This document shows, piece by piece, positions 7,486 through 15,343 of a stretch of 64,000 bases of DNA; the first letter of the stretch is position 1; every line of letters starts with the position of its first letter. Below the pieces are notes generated by a model that was not told the origin of the DNA, did not search any database, and saw nothing but the letters and a program-made list of their open reading frames with translations. Both the position numbers and the translations under genes were made by a program. This DNA comes from Prochlorococcus sp. MIT 1314 (GTDB taxonomy: Bacteria; Cyanobacteriota; Cyanobacteriia; PCC-6307; Cyanobiaceae), in contig NZ_CP139300.1 in NCBI RefSeq assembly GCF_034093315.1, forward strand, positions 372,001 to 436,000, in the 5' to 3' direction.

Positions 7486-7668
7486 TTACCACCACATACC
7501 GAGATTTAATTTTTTTGCATCCCTATTACATGCAAGCTCACACTGGCTTAACTCTTTGACTGAGAGAGCCTCAAGTATTCTTGCCATATCAATAGAAGAT
7601 AGTTCTCCATTAACGTTCCACTTAAGTGTAGTTTTACGTTGAGGGGTGTTTTTTGTTTTCTTCATCAT
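7486..7668 (-). CDS. Orphan protein, ~60 residues (island)
   Basis: From MMKKTKNTPQRKTTLKWNV; an upstream ATG at 7701 is also open. Middle part IDMARILEALSVKELSQCE looks like one helical pair; ends CNRDAKKLNLGMWW. Not recognised. Has its own terminator at 7392-7409. Confidence 0.55.
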   Translation of the reverse strand: MMKKTKNTPQRKTTLKWNVNGELSSIDMARILEALSVKELSQCELACNRDAKKLNLGMWW

Positions 7669-7823
7669 GACTTTATAAGGTCGGGAATAATTAATTAGCA
7701 TGATTATTTAAAATTCTCAAATATTTATTGAATAAAAGAGTATAAATTACCAAAAAAATGTGAAGTTTTTATAAGTTAACCAATTAAATTTATTTTTAAA
7801 AATCCAGAAACTATAGGTGTTAA

Positions 7824-7949
7824 TTATCCATCTAACCTATCTGCGTAATCTCTTAAAACTTCAGCAATCTTTTGAGGTGGAATTTCTTCTTGATATTCTC
7901 TACATAAATCAAAAAATTTATCTAAGAAATCTTTCATTGAAGAGGACAT
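7824..7949 (-). CDS. 41-residue acidic helical protein (island)
   Basis: MSSSMKDFLDKFFDLCREYQ and ending IAEVLRDYADRLDG: amphipathic, soluble, strongly acidic. Not recognised; coding potential looks good for its size. Region 7702-7823 shows nothing else. Confidence 0.5.
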   Translation of the reverse strand: MSSSMKDFLDKFFDLCREYQEEIPPQKIAEVLRDYADRLDG

Positions 7950-7956
7950 TAAAAAA

Positions 7957-7971
7957 GGAGCTATTTGCTCC
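7957..7971 (-). terminator. Small terminator of the decayed gene
   Basis: GGAGC/GCTCC with a five-base loop and TTTTTT on the minus strand, just beyond the minus pseudogene ending at 8004. Confidence 0.65.
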
Positions 7972-7976
7972 CTAGT

Positions 7977-7995
7977 TTAGATCGACTGTCAATCA
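7977..7995. repeat. 19-bp 3'-UTR repeat, copy 2
   Basis: TTAGATCGACTGTCAATCA; 18/19 identical to 7413-7431 and placed in the same way relative to a terminator. Confidence 0.8.
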
Positions 7996-8003
7996 ATAAA
8001 AGG

Positions 8004-8141
8004 CTACATCATCTCGTAGCTATCAAATTTAGTTTTTAACTTTGCTGCTTTATGCAAAAGACCAACAGCTTCTTTTCTTCCTGTAGCTTGTTGCGCTTGG
8101 AGCGTTAAATCAGCATATTTTTATTCGATTTTCTTTTGCAT
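8004..8141 (-). pseudogene. Nonsense-interrupted paralog of the 41186 gene
   Basis: Reads MQKKIE, stop, KYADLTLQAQQATGRKEAVG, LLHKAAKLKTKFDSYEMM. The part after the stop aligns with the intact 44-residue protein at 41186-41320 (shared ATGRKE.VGLL.KAAKLK). The TAA sits where the intact copy has a Lys codon. So the island copy is probably dead, unless a non-standard start downstream rescues it. Confidence 0.75.
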
Positions 8142-8252
8142 TGTTAAATTAAATAGAGACCGTTTTTGACTCTCGCTAGCATCAAGGAATACTTGCAGAG
8201 GATAAGGAATCAACGGTAAAACCTCAGAGTCAAGAATTTGGAACGGGTTAAC
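8121..8252 (-). pseudogene. Protein-like open fragment without a start
   Basis: A 43-codon frame between stops reads like real protein (QILDSEVLPLIPYPLQVFLD, then ASESQKRSLFNLT) but has no normal start codon. It runs into the MQKKIE stop of the decayed gene. Probably the tail of a truncated gene; not recognised. Confidence 0.4.
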
Positions 8253-8343
8253 TCATGTATTAAATTTATAATCAATTAGCTTAACACCTCTTTGTATCTA
8301 CGATTACATTCTTATAGTTACTGATTTATCTCTTTTATTGGTC

Positions 8344-8354
8344 AGCCCGACGAG
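8344..8354 (-). repeat. 11-nt inverted copy of the tRNA D/anticodon arm
   Basis: AGCCCGACGAG is the exact reverse complement of the CTCGTCGGGCT segment of the initiator tRNA (2979-2989). It is ~190 bp before the second att copy. May be chance or scar of an earlier event. Confidence 0.5.
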
Positions 8355-8358
8355 TAAA

Positions 8359-8388
8359 TATTGGTAAATAAATTATTGGTAAATAAAT
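8359..8388 (+). repeat. Perfect 15-bp tandem duplication
   Basis: TATTGGTAAATAAAT twice with no gap. AT-rich and outside any supported gene; no function visible. 8254-8420 otherwise holds nothing I can support. Confidence 0.85.
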
Positions 8389-8421
8389 TGATAATTCTTA
8401 TGTCATCAAAATTAGAAATTC

Positions 8422-8476
8422 ATGTCAACCTTAAAGTGAGACTCAATAAGTTGACATAGATTAAATAGATGTCAAC
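8422..8476. repeat. ATGTCAAC octamers near the distal att site
   Basis: ATGTCAAC at 8422-8429 and 8469-8476 and the inverted GTTGACAT at 8450-8457. The same octamer is tandemly repeated at 3155-3178 by the proximal att site. Probable arm-type recombinase sites (inferred). Confidence 0.7.
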
Positions 8477-8539
8477 TCCTATATCAACAAGGTATACAGT
8501 CTCATTGCTACCAGTGGATCCATGCCAAATACCTTTGGC

Positions 8540-8585
8540 CTCATAACCCGAAGGTCGGAAGTTCAAATCTCCCCTCCCGCCACCA
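8540..8585 (+). repeat. Distal attachment site (partial tRNA-fMet)
   Basis: 46 bp, from CTCATAACCCGAAGG to GCCACCA, same orientation as the tRNA. It differs from 2988-3032 by one substitution and a one-base insertion in the C-run. No 5' half precedes it, so it is not a tRNA gene but the displaced 3' end. Confidence 0.9.
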
Positions 8586-8588
8586 TTT

Positions 8589-8614
8589 AGAAGCAGATTC
8601 AAGGTTGCTTTTTT
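8589..8614 (+). terminator. Terminator after the displaced tRNA end
   Basis: AAGCA/TGCTT stem with a 10-base loop, then a T-run. In the uninterrupted chromosome this would have ended the tRNA transcript. Confidence 0.55.
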
Positions 8615-8691
8615 AGTTTTTGCAATTGCTTTTAGCAATTAATAAAGATTAAAAAAACAGAAGGATTATATTTTGTACTAAAAATAAGTTA

Positions 8692-8802
8692 TTAAAACTT
8701 ATTAGAAAGATCATTTTGAATAGAAAACTTTAAATCAACTCTAACTATTAAGCCTATAATGATAAAAAAAATTCCAATGTACGAGTTCAGAGATAGCTCC
8801 AA
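8692..8802 (-). CDS. 36-residue membrane peptide, TTG start (candidate)
   Basis: MELSLNSYIGIFFIIIGLIV then RVDLKFSIQND: one clear membrane helix. Needs TTG at 8802 and lacks a visible ribosome site. The rest of 8615-8960 is AT-rich with nothing else supported. Confidence 0.4.
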   Translation of the reverse strand: MELSLNSYIGIFFIIIGLIVRVDLKFSIQNDLSNKF

Positions 8803-8960
8803 AATATTTAATTAAGTTTCTAACAAGATATTAAATCATAAATTATTTCTATTAAATAATCTCATAACAAATAATAAAAAAACAACATAAAGCTTAAACT
8901 TTCCAAAATCTAAAAATTTACTTTTATAGGGTAGAGTTAAAACTATTAATTTGTTAATAA

Positions 8961-9107
8961 ATGGAGAACTTAATACAACGTGACCTAGGTTCAAGTTTAC
9001 TATCAATAGCGATTATTCTAGGATTGCTAGGTTTAATATCTGTCTTTCTGAGAATCCTAGCAATTTCAATAAAAAGAATTCTTGAAGCAATATTCAAAGA
9101 GTCCTAA
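8961..9107 (+). CDS. 48-residue membrane protein
   Basis: Starts MENLIQRDLGSS, one long hydrophobic helix (IAIILGLLGLISVFL) and a basic tail (SIKRILEAIFKES). Not recognised. Lies just outside the island, 70 bp before the DUF2862 gene. Confidence 0.6.
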   Translation: MENLIQRDLGSSLLSIAIILGLLGLISVFLRILAISIKRILEAIFKES

Positions 9108-9177
9108 TTACAGAAATAATTCAATACATTAGAATTGTCCACATAATTCTTTTATGAATAGGTATAATAACCTAAAA

Positions 9178-9567
9178 ATGTCAATTTTAGATAAAGCCAA
9201 GATAAAGAAATCTGTTCAAGTAAACTTAGAGCTTTCAAAGGATAGGCTTACTAAAGAAACCATTGATGCTATAAATGTTTCTTCCGTTTGTAGAATCAAC
9301 GATTTCAGAATAACTGATGGTAAAGGTATAGGAGTAGTCTTGCAATTATCAAATGGCAAAGAGCAATGGTTCTTTGAAGATGAAATTAATCTCCTCGATG
9401 AAAATGGTAATATAATAATAAAAGAAAATAATACAAATTCCAATAATAGTTTGATACTAGAAACCTTAAGAAAATTAAAGTATGAAAATAAAAATAAGGT
9501 TGGCGAGTTAATTAATCCAATTAACTTTTTTCTCTGGTTAATTGTATCGTTTAAAGATATTTTTTAA
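9178..9567 (+). CDS. DUF2862 / PetP-like protein
   Basis: 130 residues from ATG 9178 (ATG 9154 also possible). Residues ~10-75 show the DUF2862 SH3-like pattern: VQVNLELSKDRLTKETID, then DFRITDGKGIGVVLQLSNGK and WFFEDEINLL. The cyanobacterial cytochrome b6f subunit PetP has this domain, where it modulates linear electron flow. A hydrophilic linker and hydrophobic end (NPINFFLWLIVSFKDIF) follow, longer than classical PetP (~70 residues). Assignment to b6f is therefore tentative. Confidence 0.75.
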   Translation: MSILDKAKIKKSVQVNLELSKDRLTKETIDAINVSSVCRINDFRITDGKGIGVVLQLSNGKEQWFFEDEINLLDENGNIIIKENNTNSNNSLILETLRKLKYENKNKVGELINPINFFLWLIVSFKDIF

Positions 9568-9643
9568 ATAGTTAAGAAATTTTCTAAAATAGAAATAATA
9601 ATAAAATTATTTAAAGAAGAACTTTAAGAAATTTAAAATTTAA

Positions 9644-10639
9644 ATGGAAAATAATATTATAAAAGTAAAAAATCTATCAAAGTCTTTTAATATCTCTTCT
9701 AAAGAAGAAGGATTAAAAGGTACAATTAAACATTTTTTTAAGAGACAAACAAAAAATTTAAAGGTCATAAAGAATATAAGCTTTGAAATTAAAGAAGGAG
9801 AAATAGTGGGTTTTCTAGGAGCTAATGGAGCTGGGAAAACAACAATTTTAAAAGTTCTTTGTGGCTTAATTCATCCCACTGAAGGTTCCATTTCAGTTTC
9901 AGGATACTTACCGTGCAAAAGAAAAGATAGTTTCCTAAAGGACATTACTTTAATAATGGGTCAAAAACAACAACTAATATGGGATCTTCCACCAATAGAA
10001 TCATTCTATTTGAATGCTTCAATATATGAACTAAATAATTTCGAAGCAAAAAGAAGAATAAAAAAATTATCAGATATGCTTGAAATCGATGAAGAGCTAT
10101 TCATACCTGTAAGAAAACTATCTCTAGGGCAGCGTATGAAGTCTGAACTATTAGCAGCTTTGATACATGAACCAAAGATCCTTTTTTTGGACGAGCCTAC
10201 ACTAGGTTTAGATATTAATGCACAGAGGAATTTAAGAAAATTCCTTCAAAAATACAACAAGGAAACTAATGCAACTATATGCCTAACGAGTCATTACATG
10301 AAAGATATTACATCGCTTTGCAAAAGAGTTATATGTGTTCACAAAGGTTCTATTTCATATGATGGGCAACTTGATCTACTATTAAAGAAATTATCTCCTA
10401 TTAAGGAAATATTAATAGTTTGTGGCTCAGAAGAAGATGCAATGAAAATAGAACATTCAGGTTTCAGTGTTAAAAATAAAACAAAAAATGAAATCACAAT
10501 AAAAGTTGAAAATAAATCTATTACTTCTTCACTAAAAACCATCCTAAATAACTTTGATATTGAAGATCTTTATATTAATGAACCACCCATAGATGAAATT
10601 ATTGGAAAAATATTAATTAAAAAAAATTATGATATCTAA
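9644..10639 (+). CDS. ABC-2 exporter ATP-binding protein (COG4586)
   Basis: 331 residues. Walker A GANGAGKTT at 59-67, signature LSLGQ at 159-163, Walker B ILFLDEPT at 179-186, then LTSHYMKD with the switch His. The leading ~40-residue insert and length fit the COG4586 ATPases that work with paired COG4587/COG3694 permeases; substrate unknown. First gene of a three-gene operon; its end overlaps the permease start by 11 bases. Confidence 0.93.
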   Translation: MENNIIKVKNLSKSFNISSKEEGLKGTIKHFFKRQTKNLKVIKNISFEIKEGEIVGFLGANGAGKTTILKVLCGLIHPTEGSISVSGYLPCKRKDSFLKDITLIMGQKQQLIWDLPPIESFYLNASIYELNNFEAKRRIKKLSDMLEIDEELFIPVRKLSLGQRMKSELLAALIHEPKILFLDEPTLGLDINAQRNLRKFLQKYNKETNATICLTSHYMKDITSLCKRVICVHKGSISYDGQLDLLLKKLSPIKEILIVCGSEEDAMKIEHSGFSVKNKTKNEITIKVENKSITSSLKTILNNFDIEDLYINEPPIDEIIGKILIKKNYDI

Positions 10640-11423
10640 TTTAATTCACCGTAAAATATTCACATTATTGAAGGTCCAATATTCAAACATGTTGGAATAT
10701 AGGGTGGAGATTGCATTATGGGCAATTTCGGGGATTATTCCTTTTTTCATGTTAAACATATGGACAAATAATAACCTTAATGAATCGATAAACATTAGTA
10801 ATATTATGCTTTCTAGGTATTTCTTATGTGCTTTTTTTGTAAGACAGTTTTCAGTAGTTTGGGTCGTATTTACTTTTGAAGAAGATTCTCTTATGGGGAA
10901 AGTATCCCCATATCTAATCCAACCTTTAAATCCATTTTTCAGGTATTTTGCACAACATCTTGCAGAACAAATTACAAGATTTCCATTCGCATTAATTATC
11001 GCAATTTTCTTTTTTACTCTAAATCCAGAAAGTATATGGATTCCAAATATCGGTACATTATTCTTATCGATGATATCTACTTTTTTATCTTTCTTAATTC
11101 AATTTTTAATTCAGTCAATAGTTGCATGTCTATGTTTCTGGACAGAAAAAGCTTCTTCAATCGAAAGATTGTTATTTATCCCAACTTTATTTTTATCAGG
11201 TCTTTTAGCTCCAGTAGTTTCATTCCCCGAATATGTTAAATCTTGGATTTATTTAACTCCTTTTCCATATCTAATCGATTTCCCTGCAAATTTACTATCT
11301 GGCAATGAAACAAATGTTAGTGGAGGTTTTATCATGCAAATTCTATGGATTCTTTTACTTTTCCCAGTATTTAGAAAAATATGGTCTGAAGGAACGAAAA
11401 AATATACTGCTATGGGATCATGA
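10629..11423 (+). CDS. ABC-2 family permease 1 (COG4587)
   Basis: 264 residues, about six membrane segments (e.g. ALWAISGIIPFFMLNIW, ALIIAIFFFTL, IFLSGLLAPVVSF region). The extracellular/loop motif PLNPFFRYFAQHLAEQ and PLIDFPAN-like end match the COG4587 permease that pairs with COG3694. Overlaps both neighbours (11 and 4 bases), which shows tight coupling of the exporter. Confidence 0.85.
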   Translation: MISNLIHRKIFTLLKVQYSNMLEYRVEIALWAISGIIPFFMLNIWTNNNLNESINISNIMLSRYFLCAFFVRQFSVVWVVFTFEEDSLMGKVSPYLIQPLNPFFRYFAQHLAEQITRFPFALIIAIFFFTLNPESIWIPNIGTLFLSMISTFLSFLIQFLIQSIVACLCFWTEKASSIERLLFIPTLFLSGLLAPVVSFPEYVKSWIYLTPFPYLIDFPANLLSGNETNVSGGFIMQILWILLLFPVFRKIWSEGTKKYTAMGS

Positions 11424-12214
11424 ATCCGAGAAAATATTTTAAAGTTTATAAAAAATTTTTACATACTTCTCTAGCTTCTGAATTGGAGTATAAAACGAAT
11501 ATATTAGTTGATTTAATTACAGCAACTTTAAGTTTAATAGGGAGTATATTTTTATTATCTATATTCTTTCAGAACAATGGAAATATTGGAGGCTGGGAAT
11601 TTGAACAGGCCCTGATAATTCAAGGGATTTATACAATTTTAAATGGAATAACTAATACATGGTTCAATCCAAATCTTACCGAAATAGTTAAACACATAAG
11701 AGAGGGAACCTTGGATTTCGTACTTTTAAAACCAATTGATAGTCAATTTTTTATCTCATTAAAAAAAATAAACCCATCTGGTTTTTTAGAAATAATGCTT
11801 GGATTTTGCTTATTATTATTCTGCATCAGAATCAATCAAATCAATATAAATTTAAGTTTTCTGAGCTTGTCTTTGATAACTATAGTATGTTCAATTTGTA
11901 TTTTGTATAGCTTATGGTTTTTTATTTCTACAACCACTATTTGGTTTGTAAAGACATGGAATGCAACAGAAGTTTTAAGATCATTTCTTTATATTGGAAG
12001 ATTTCCTTTGAATTCATTTTCATTTTCTCTAAGAATATTTTTTAGTATTTTTATTCCTATTGCATTCATAACAACAATCCCTTCAGAAGTTTTCCTGGGT
12101 ATTTCTCAATTATGGAAAATATTGCTTGAAATTATAGTTGCTATGGTATTTCTTCTTACTTCTAGAAAGTTTTGGTTATTTGCATTAAAATTCTATACAT
12201 CAGCTTCTAGCTAA
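11420..12214 (+). CDS. ABC-2 family permease 2 (COG3694)
   Basis: 264 residues with six membrane segments. The motif IREGTLDFVLLKPIDSQF is characteristic of COG3694 permeases, and IPIAFITTIPSEVFLG near the C-terminus also fits. Begins in ATGA overlap with permease 1. The ATPase and two permeases form a complete exporter; what it moves cannot be read from sequence. Confidence 0.87.
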   Translation: MNPRKYFKVYKKFLHTSLASELEYKTNILVDLITATLSLIGSIFLLSIFFQNNGNIGGWEFEQALIIQGIYTILNGITNTWFNPNLTEIVKHIREGTLDFVLLKPIDSQFFISLKKINPSGFLEIMLGFCLLLFCIRINQININLSFLSLSLITIVCSICILYSLWFFISTTTIWFVKTWNATEVLRSFLYIGRFPLNSFSFSLRIFFSIFIPIAFITTIPSEVFLGISQLWKILLEIIVAMVFLLTSRKFWLFALKFYTSASS

Positions 12215-12217
12215 AAA

Positions 12218-12484
12218 TTATTTGACAACCTCTCTACAATATTCCCAAATTCTTTGTTTACTTTTCAGATTAAAAAGCCTCGATAATCTCTTGAAATTGG
12301 GATTAGATTTTTTAACAGTTAAAAGCTTGCAGTTGTATTCAATTTGATAATGTCTTGCAATAATACCTAATTTGAGTGCAATATTAGAAAAAATAATTAT
12401 TAGCGCGAGTTTAAAAAAGGTCCCTAAAACATTTCCAAATGACTTTGAATAATTCTCATTTTCAGTTTTTAGTTCAAATTTCAT
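12218..12484 (-). CDS. 88-residue protein with one membrane helix
   Basis: ATG at 12484 chosen because it overlaps the stop of the upstream minus gene; an upstream ATG (12508) exists. A hydrophobic segment LGTFFKLALIIIFSNIAL near residue 20-40, then a basic cytoplasmic-like tail. Not recognised. Convergent with the exporter, 3 bases apart. Confidence 0.6.
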   Translation of the reverse strand: MKFELKTENENYSKSFGNVLGTFFKLALIIIFSNIALKLGIIARHYQIEYNCKLLTVKKSNPNFKRLSRLFNLKSKQRIWEYCREVVK

Positions 12485-12711
12485 TACTTGACTATATGCT
12501 GAGGGCACTTAATTGCTGCAATAGCAACAGCTGTAACCTTAAAATTCTCCGACTTCTCAATAACCTTTTTGACTTCTAATGGTCCAAATTTATTACTAGC
12601 ATCACTGTAAGAAAGAAGTAAAGATTTATAATTATCATGACCCAAATTTCTATATTCACAGAAATTATCTCCAACGTAGTTCAAAAGAGTTAGTAATGTT
12701 AATTCAATCAT
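12484..12711 (-). CDS. 75-residue cyanobacterial orphan protein
   Basis: Starts MIELTLLTLLNYVGDNFCEY; ends with VTAVAIAAIKCPQHIVK. Soluble/amphipathic; the final KCPQ looks conserved-protein-like, but I do not recognise the family. Coupled to the next minus gene by a TAATG junction. Confidence 0.65.
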   Translation of the reverse strand: MIELTLLTLLNYVGDNFCEYRNLGHDNYKSLLLSYSDASNKFGPLEVKKVIEKSENFKVTAVAIAAIKCPQHIVK

Positions 12712-12867
12712 TAAAGCTTTTTAACTAAGAAAGTTCTTACGAATAATACAATGAATGACATTTTTAACAAGTTTAATTACCCAAATATATTTGGAATCTT
12801 CAAATAATAAGTTTACTAATTAATTTTTAAATTTAGAAATTAAATAAGACTCGCAAGAGTTACAAAC

Positions 12868-12996
12868 ATGAGAATCATCAAAACACTATCTGTAGTGTTT
12901 AGTTGTTATTCACTTTGCACTACAGATAGGGGGTTGCAATTTTCAAGAAATTGGTTTAAAAATAAGGTTCCCCATCACCCGGCCCCACAAATGTGA
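12868..12996 (+). CDS. 42-residue basic peptide (candidate, overlaps RNA hairpins)
   Basis: ATG at 12868: MRIIKTLSVVFSCYSLCTTD, ending NWFKNKVPHHPAPQM. It reads like a protein, but the frame runs through both arms of a long hairpin and stops inside the terminator, so the transcript may be a structural RNA instead. No good ribosome site. Confidence 0.35.
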   Translation: MRIIKTLSVVFSCYSLCTTDRGLQFSRNWFKNKVPHHPAPQM

Positions 12997-13008
12997 GGCC
13001 TTTTTTTT
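12885..13008 (+). ncRNA. Candidate small RNA with long stem and terminator
   Basis: The 12-bp perfect inverted repeat CTATCTGTAGTG...CACTACAGATAG spans ~12892-12929. A GC-rich terminator follows at 12981-13008 (GGCCcCAC/GTGaGGCC then eight T). GC-rich segments stand out from the AT-rich surroundings. No known RNA family is recognised; a short coding frame overlaps. Confidence 0.5.
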
Positions 13009-13096
13009 ACCTTTTTAAAAATTAAGGTATGAATTAAAAGTATTGTTTAATACAACGAGTATTTACTTAAAACATAAAATAATAAATAAAGACAAA

Positions 13097-13177
13097 ATGA
13101 ATTTATCTTTATTAACTGTTACAGCTTTCTTTGGTCTTTTTTTGACCACAACCGTATTAATATTTACGATTAATTAA
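13097..13177 (+). CDS. 26-residue single-helix membrane peptide
   Basis: MNLSLLTVTAFFGLFLTTTV then LIFTIN: almost all one membrane helix, in the size range of small photosystem or b6f subunits, though it matches none I know. Stop is one base before the end of the convergent TauE gene. Confidence 0.5.
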   Translation: MNLSLLTVTAFFGLFLTTTVLIFTIN

Positions 13178-13178
13178 T

Positions 13179-13991
13179 TTACAAAAAACTCATTATTGAT
13201 TTAATCAATAAACTAATACCAACACAAAAACACACTATTATAAAAGTCTTTTTAATTAGTGTATTTCCATTTAACTTTGATAAATGAGCTCCGAAATATC
13301 CTCCGGTAAAAGAGCCAACTACTAACAATATTAATATATTGGAAGGAACGGACCCTATTTTACTTAAAAAAATTGCTCCGGTAAGATTCCAAAAAATGCC
13401 AACAGTAAAGAATGTCAAACTAATAGCACGAAGAAAATCCATTCCAAATGTTTTTATTAAAAGTAGTGTTATTAGCAATCCAGTTCCAGAAGAAATAGAA
13501 CCATTCAAAATACCTATAAGGAAAATAAAGATTAAAAATCTAATTTTATGAATTAAATTAAGTTTAATATTCCCAGATGATAGCCCTAAATCTGATTTAA
13601 AAAATGAGTAAAGTGCTAATAATATTGAAATTATGCCTAAAAATAAGTATAAATACTGTTCTGAAATAAATTCAACTATAGAAGCACCAAAAATCACTCC
13701 AGGTAATCCAAAAATTAAAATTTGCAAGGCAACATAAATATCATTTTTTAGAGAGTTGTAATTTCTTAATGATCCGCCTAGCCCTAACGCTACTGTTGCT
13801 AATTTATGAGCAGCCAGGGCCTGATAATAAGGGACCCCAAATAAAATCAATCCTGGCAATTGAAGTAAGCCTGCTCCACCTCCAGAAATTGCTGAAAAAG
13901 TATTAGAGAAAAAGGATATCAAAAATATAGAAATACTTTTATAAAAAGAATAATCAAAGTTAACTACTATTGTTTTTAATAAATAAAGCAT
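13179..13991 (-). CDS. TauE/SafE family membrane permease
   Basis: 270 residues, about eight membrane helices. Two half-repeats carry the family pattern: NTFSAISGGGAGLLQLPGLI near residue 33 and GSISSGTGLLITLLL near 165; GGYFGAHLSK near the end is also typical. The family exports sulfite, sulfonates or other organic anions; the substrate here is unknown. Stands alone on the minus strand. Confidence 0.87.
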   Translation of the reverse strand: MLYLLKTIVVNFDYSFYKSISIFLISFFSNTFSAISGGGAGLLQLPGLILFGVPYYQALAAHKLATVALGLGGSLRNYNSLKNDIYVALQILIFGLPGVIFGASIVEFISEQYLYLFLGIISILLALYSFFKSDLGLSSGNIKLNLIHKIRFLIFIFLIGILNGSISSGTGLLITLLLIKTFGMDFLRAISLTFFTVGIFWNLTGAIFLSKIGSVPSNILILLVVGSFTGGYFGAHLSKLNGNTLIKKTFIIVCFCVGISLLIKSIMSFL

Positions 13992-14130
13992 TAAATATAA
14001 ATTCTATTTTTTTATAATTAAATATTATTATTTTAGAAAGAAAAATAGGCTTTCATAGTTTTATCTTCCCTTTTAGAAGCATAGTTTAAAAAAAACTGTT
14101 ATTATCAAAAATAATCAAGAGAATTGTGTT

Positions 14131-14472
14131 ATGCACAAACAAGATGCAATTTATCTTGATCAGTTATGTCCCAAGATAAGTAATAAAATTTGGAGAGAGT
14201 CACTTCACAAACTTACTAAATATAAATGTATTTATTGCGGTGATCCTTCAGAATCACTTGACCACGTTCATCCAAAGTCAAAAGGGGGAAACAGCAGCAC
14301 AAGAAATTGCGTGCCTTGTTGTTTATCTTGTAATGGACAGAAATCAGATTCGGAAGTTCTTAGTTGGTATAGAAATCAAAAATTTTACGATCCCAGAAGG
14401 TCTATGGCAATACGAGCGTGGTTTAATGATGATTTAAAACTAGCATCAGTTATTTTAAAAAATATAAATTAA
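14131..14472 (+). CDS. HNH endonuclease family protein
   Basis: 113 residues. Zinc-binding CIYCGD (C35/C38 region) and CCLSCNG pairs frame an HNH core SLDHVHPKSKGGNSSTRNCV, the usual cyanobacterial small HNH layout. Probably a nuclease on DNA. Not obviously part of a mobile element or restriction system, since no methylase is nearby. Confidence 0.87.
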   Translation: MHKQDAIYLDQLCPKISNKIWRESLHKLTKYKCIYCGDPSESLDHVHPKSKGGNSSTRNCVPCCLSCNGQKSDSEVLSWYRNQKFYDPRRSMAIRAWFNDDLKLASVILKNIN

Positions 14473-14570
14473 AACATTAAATAATGAATTGATTAAGATT
14501 CATAAAGAATATTTATTATTAGGATTAAATATAACTTTTATTTAATTAAATCATGTTTAATTTGATTTTA

Positions 14571-14765
14571 TTAAATTATTATTTTTCCACCTGAATTTAT
14601 TTTATTCTTCCGAAAAATAGCAATATTTGAATAGTCCTCTTTCCAAATTATTGGTGAATCTAAAACCTTTCTATCGGGAGATTTTACTGAAAAGATTAAC
14701 CCAAATACAAACAGTATAGTAATTAAGATGACGGTTAATACTAATTTATCTGAAATATTATTCAT
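14571..14765 (-). CDS. 64-residue membrane-anchored orphan
   Basis: N-terminal helix LVLTVILITILFVFGLIFSV then a short soluble tail ending NSGGKIII. Not recognised. Lies 9 bases after the secreted protein gene at 14775, probably the same transcript. Confidence 0.5.
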   Translation of the reverse strand: MNNISDKLVLTVILITILFVFGLIFSVKSPDRKVLDSPIIWKEDYSNIAIFRKNKINSGGKIII

Positions 14766-14774
14766 TAATTTAAT

Positions 14775-15176
14775 CTATTTTGAAAAATTTTTGTCAGGAG
14801 TGGTTTTTTCGTAAAATTCTAGAAAATATGATTTAAAATAATCAATACCATCATTTCCAATTAATCCAAAAGTCCGTCCACAATCATTTACTACTTTCAT
14901 TGAAATTTGATTTGCTAAATCATCTTTCTCAATCCACTTTTTTTGAGGATTGTAAGAAAAAAAAATAATATTTTCTGTTTTCACAATAGCGTATTTCATT
15001 GCTTCATCTTTAGAAAAACCATTTTGAATAGAATTACAATAATTTCTCGAGAAATTATTTGAGATTCTATTTTGTAGAAATTCAACATTAGGATCTGATC
15101 TATCAAATGCTAGACCTATTGGAGGATTTAATAGATAAAAAATAAATAATAATAAACCTAAAAAGAACTTCAACAA
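14775..15176 (-). CDS. Secreted orphan, paralog of 34009 gene
   Basis: 133 residues, with signal peptide (MLKFFLGLLLFIFYLLNPPIGLA). The mature part has an N-terminal NNFSRNYCNSIQNGF...DEAMKYA pattern and a second Cys in VVNDCGRTFG. The same spacing is seen in the protein at 34009-34401 (GKRFAKVFCDAKREG, NILDNCGEF), so the two are paralogs, probably with a Cys-Cys bond outside the cytoplasm. Function unknown. Confidence 0.7.
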   Translation of the reverse strand: MLKFFLGLLLFIFYLLNPPIGLAFDRSDPNVEFLQNRISNNFSRNYCNSIQNGFSKDEAMKYAIVKTENIIFFSYNPQKKWIEKDDLANQISMKVVNDCGRTFGLIGNDGIDYFKSYFLEFYEKTTPDKNFSK

Positions 15177-15343
15177 TAGCTATAAATAAACATTTACTTA
15201 TACAATACTAATCATTTTTTTTTGCCTTTTCAATTGAATCGCATATTTCTTAAAAGCAAAATTAAATTTCAATTTATTAAATATTAATAATATTGTAATA
15301 CGTTCAGTAATAATATTCATGAGTTTATATTGAATTACTTTAT

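Noticed and set aside
3033-8539. Tyrosine recombinase or phage structural genes in the island
   Set aside because: None of the visible frames has the R..H.R..Y arrangement or phage motifs, and none is long enough.
8540-8585. A second tRNA-Met gene
   Set aside because: Only the 3' half is present; there is no D-arm or 5' acceptor strand, so it is an attachment-site remnant.
8420-8638. Open minus-strand frame across the distal att site
   Set aside because: It runs through the tRNA fragment and terminator; composition is not protein-like.
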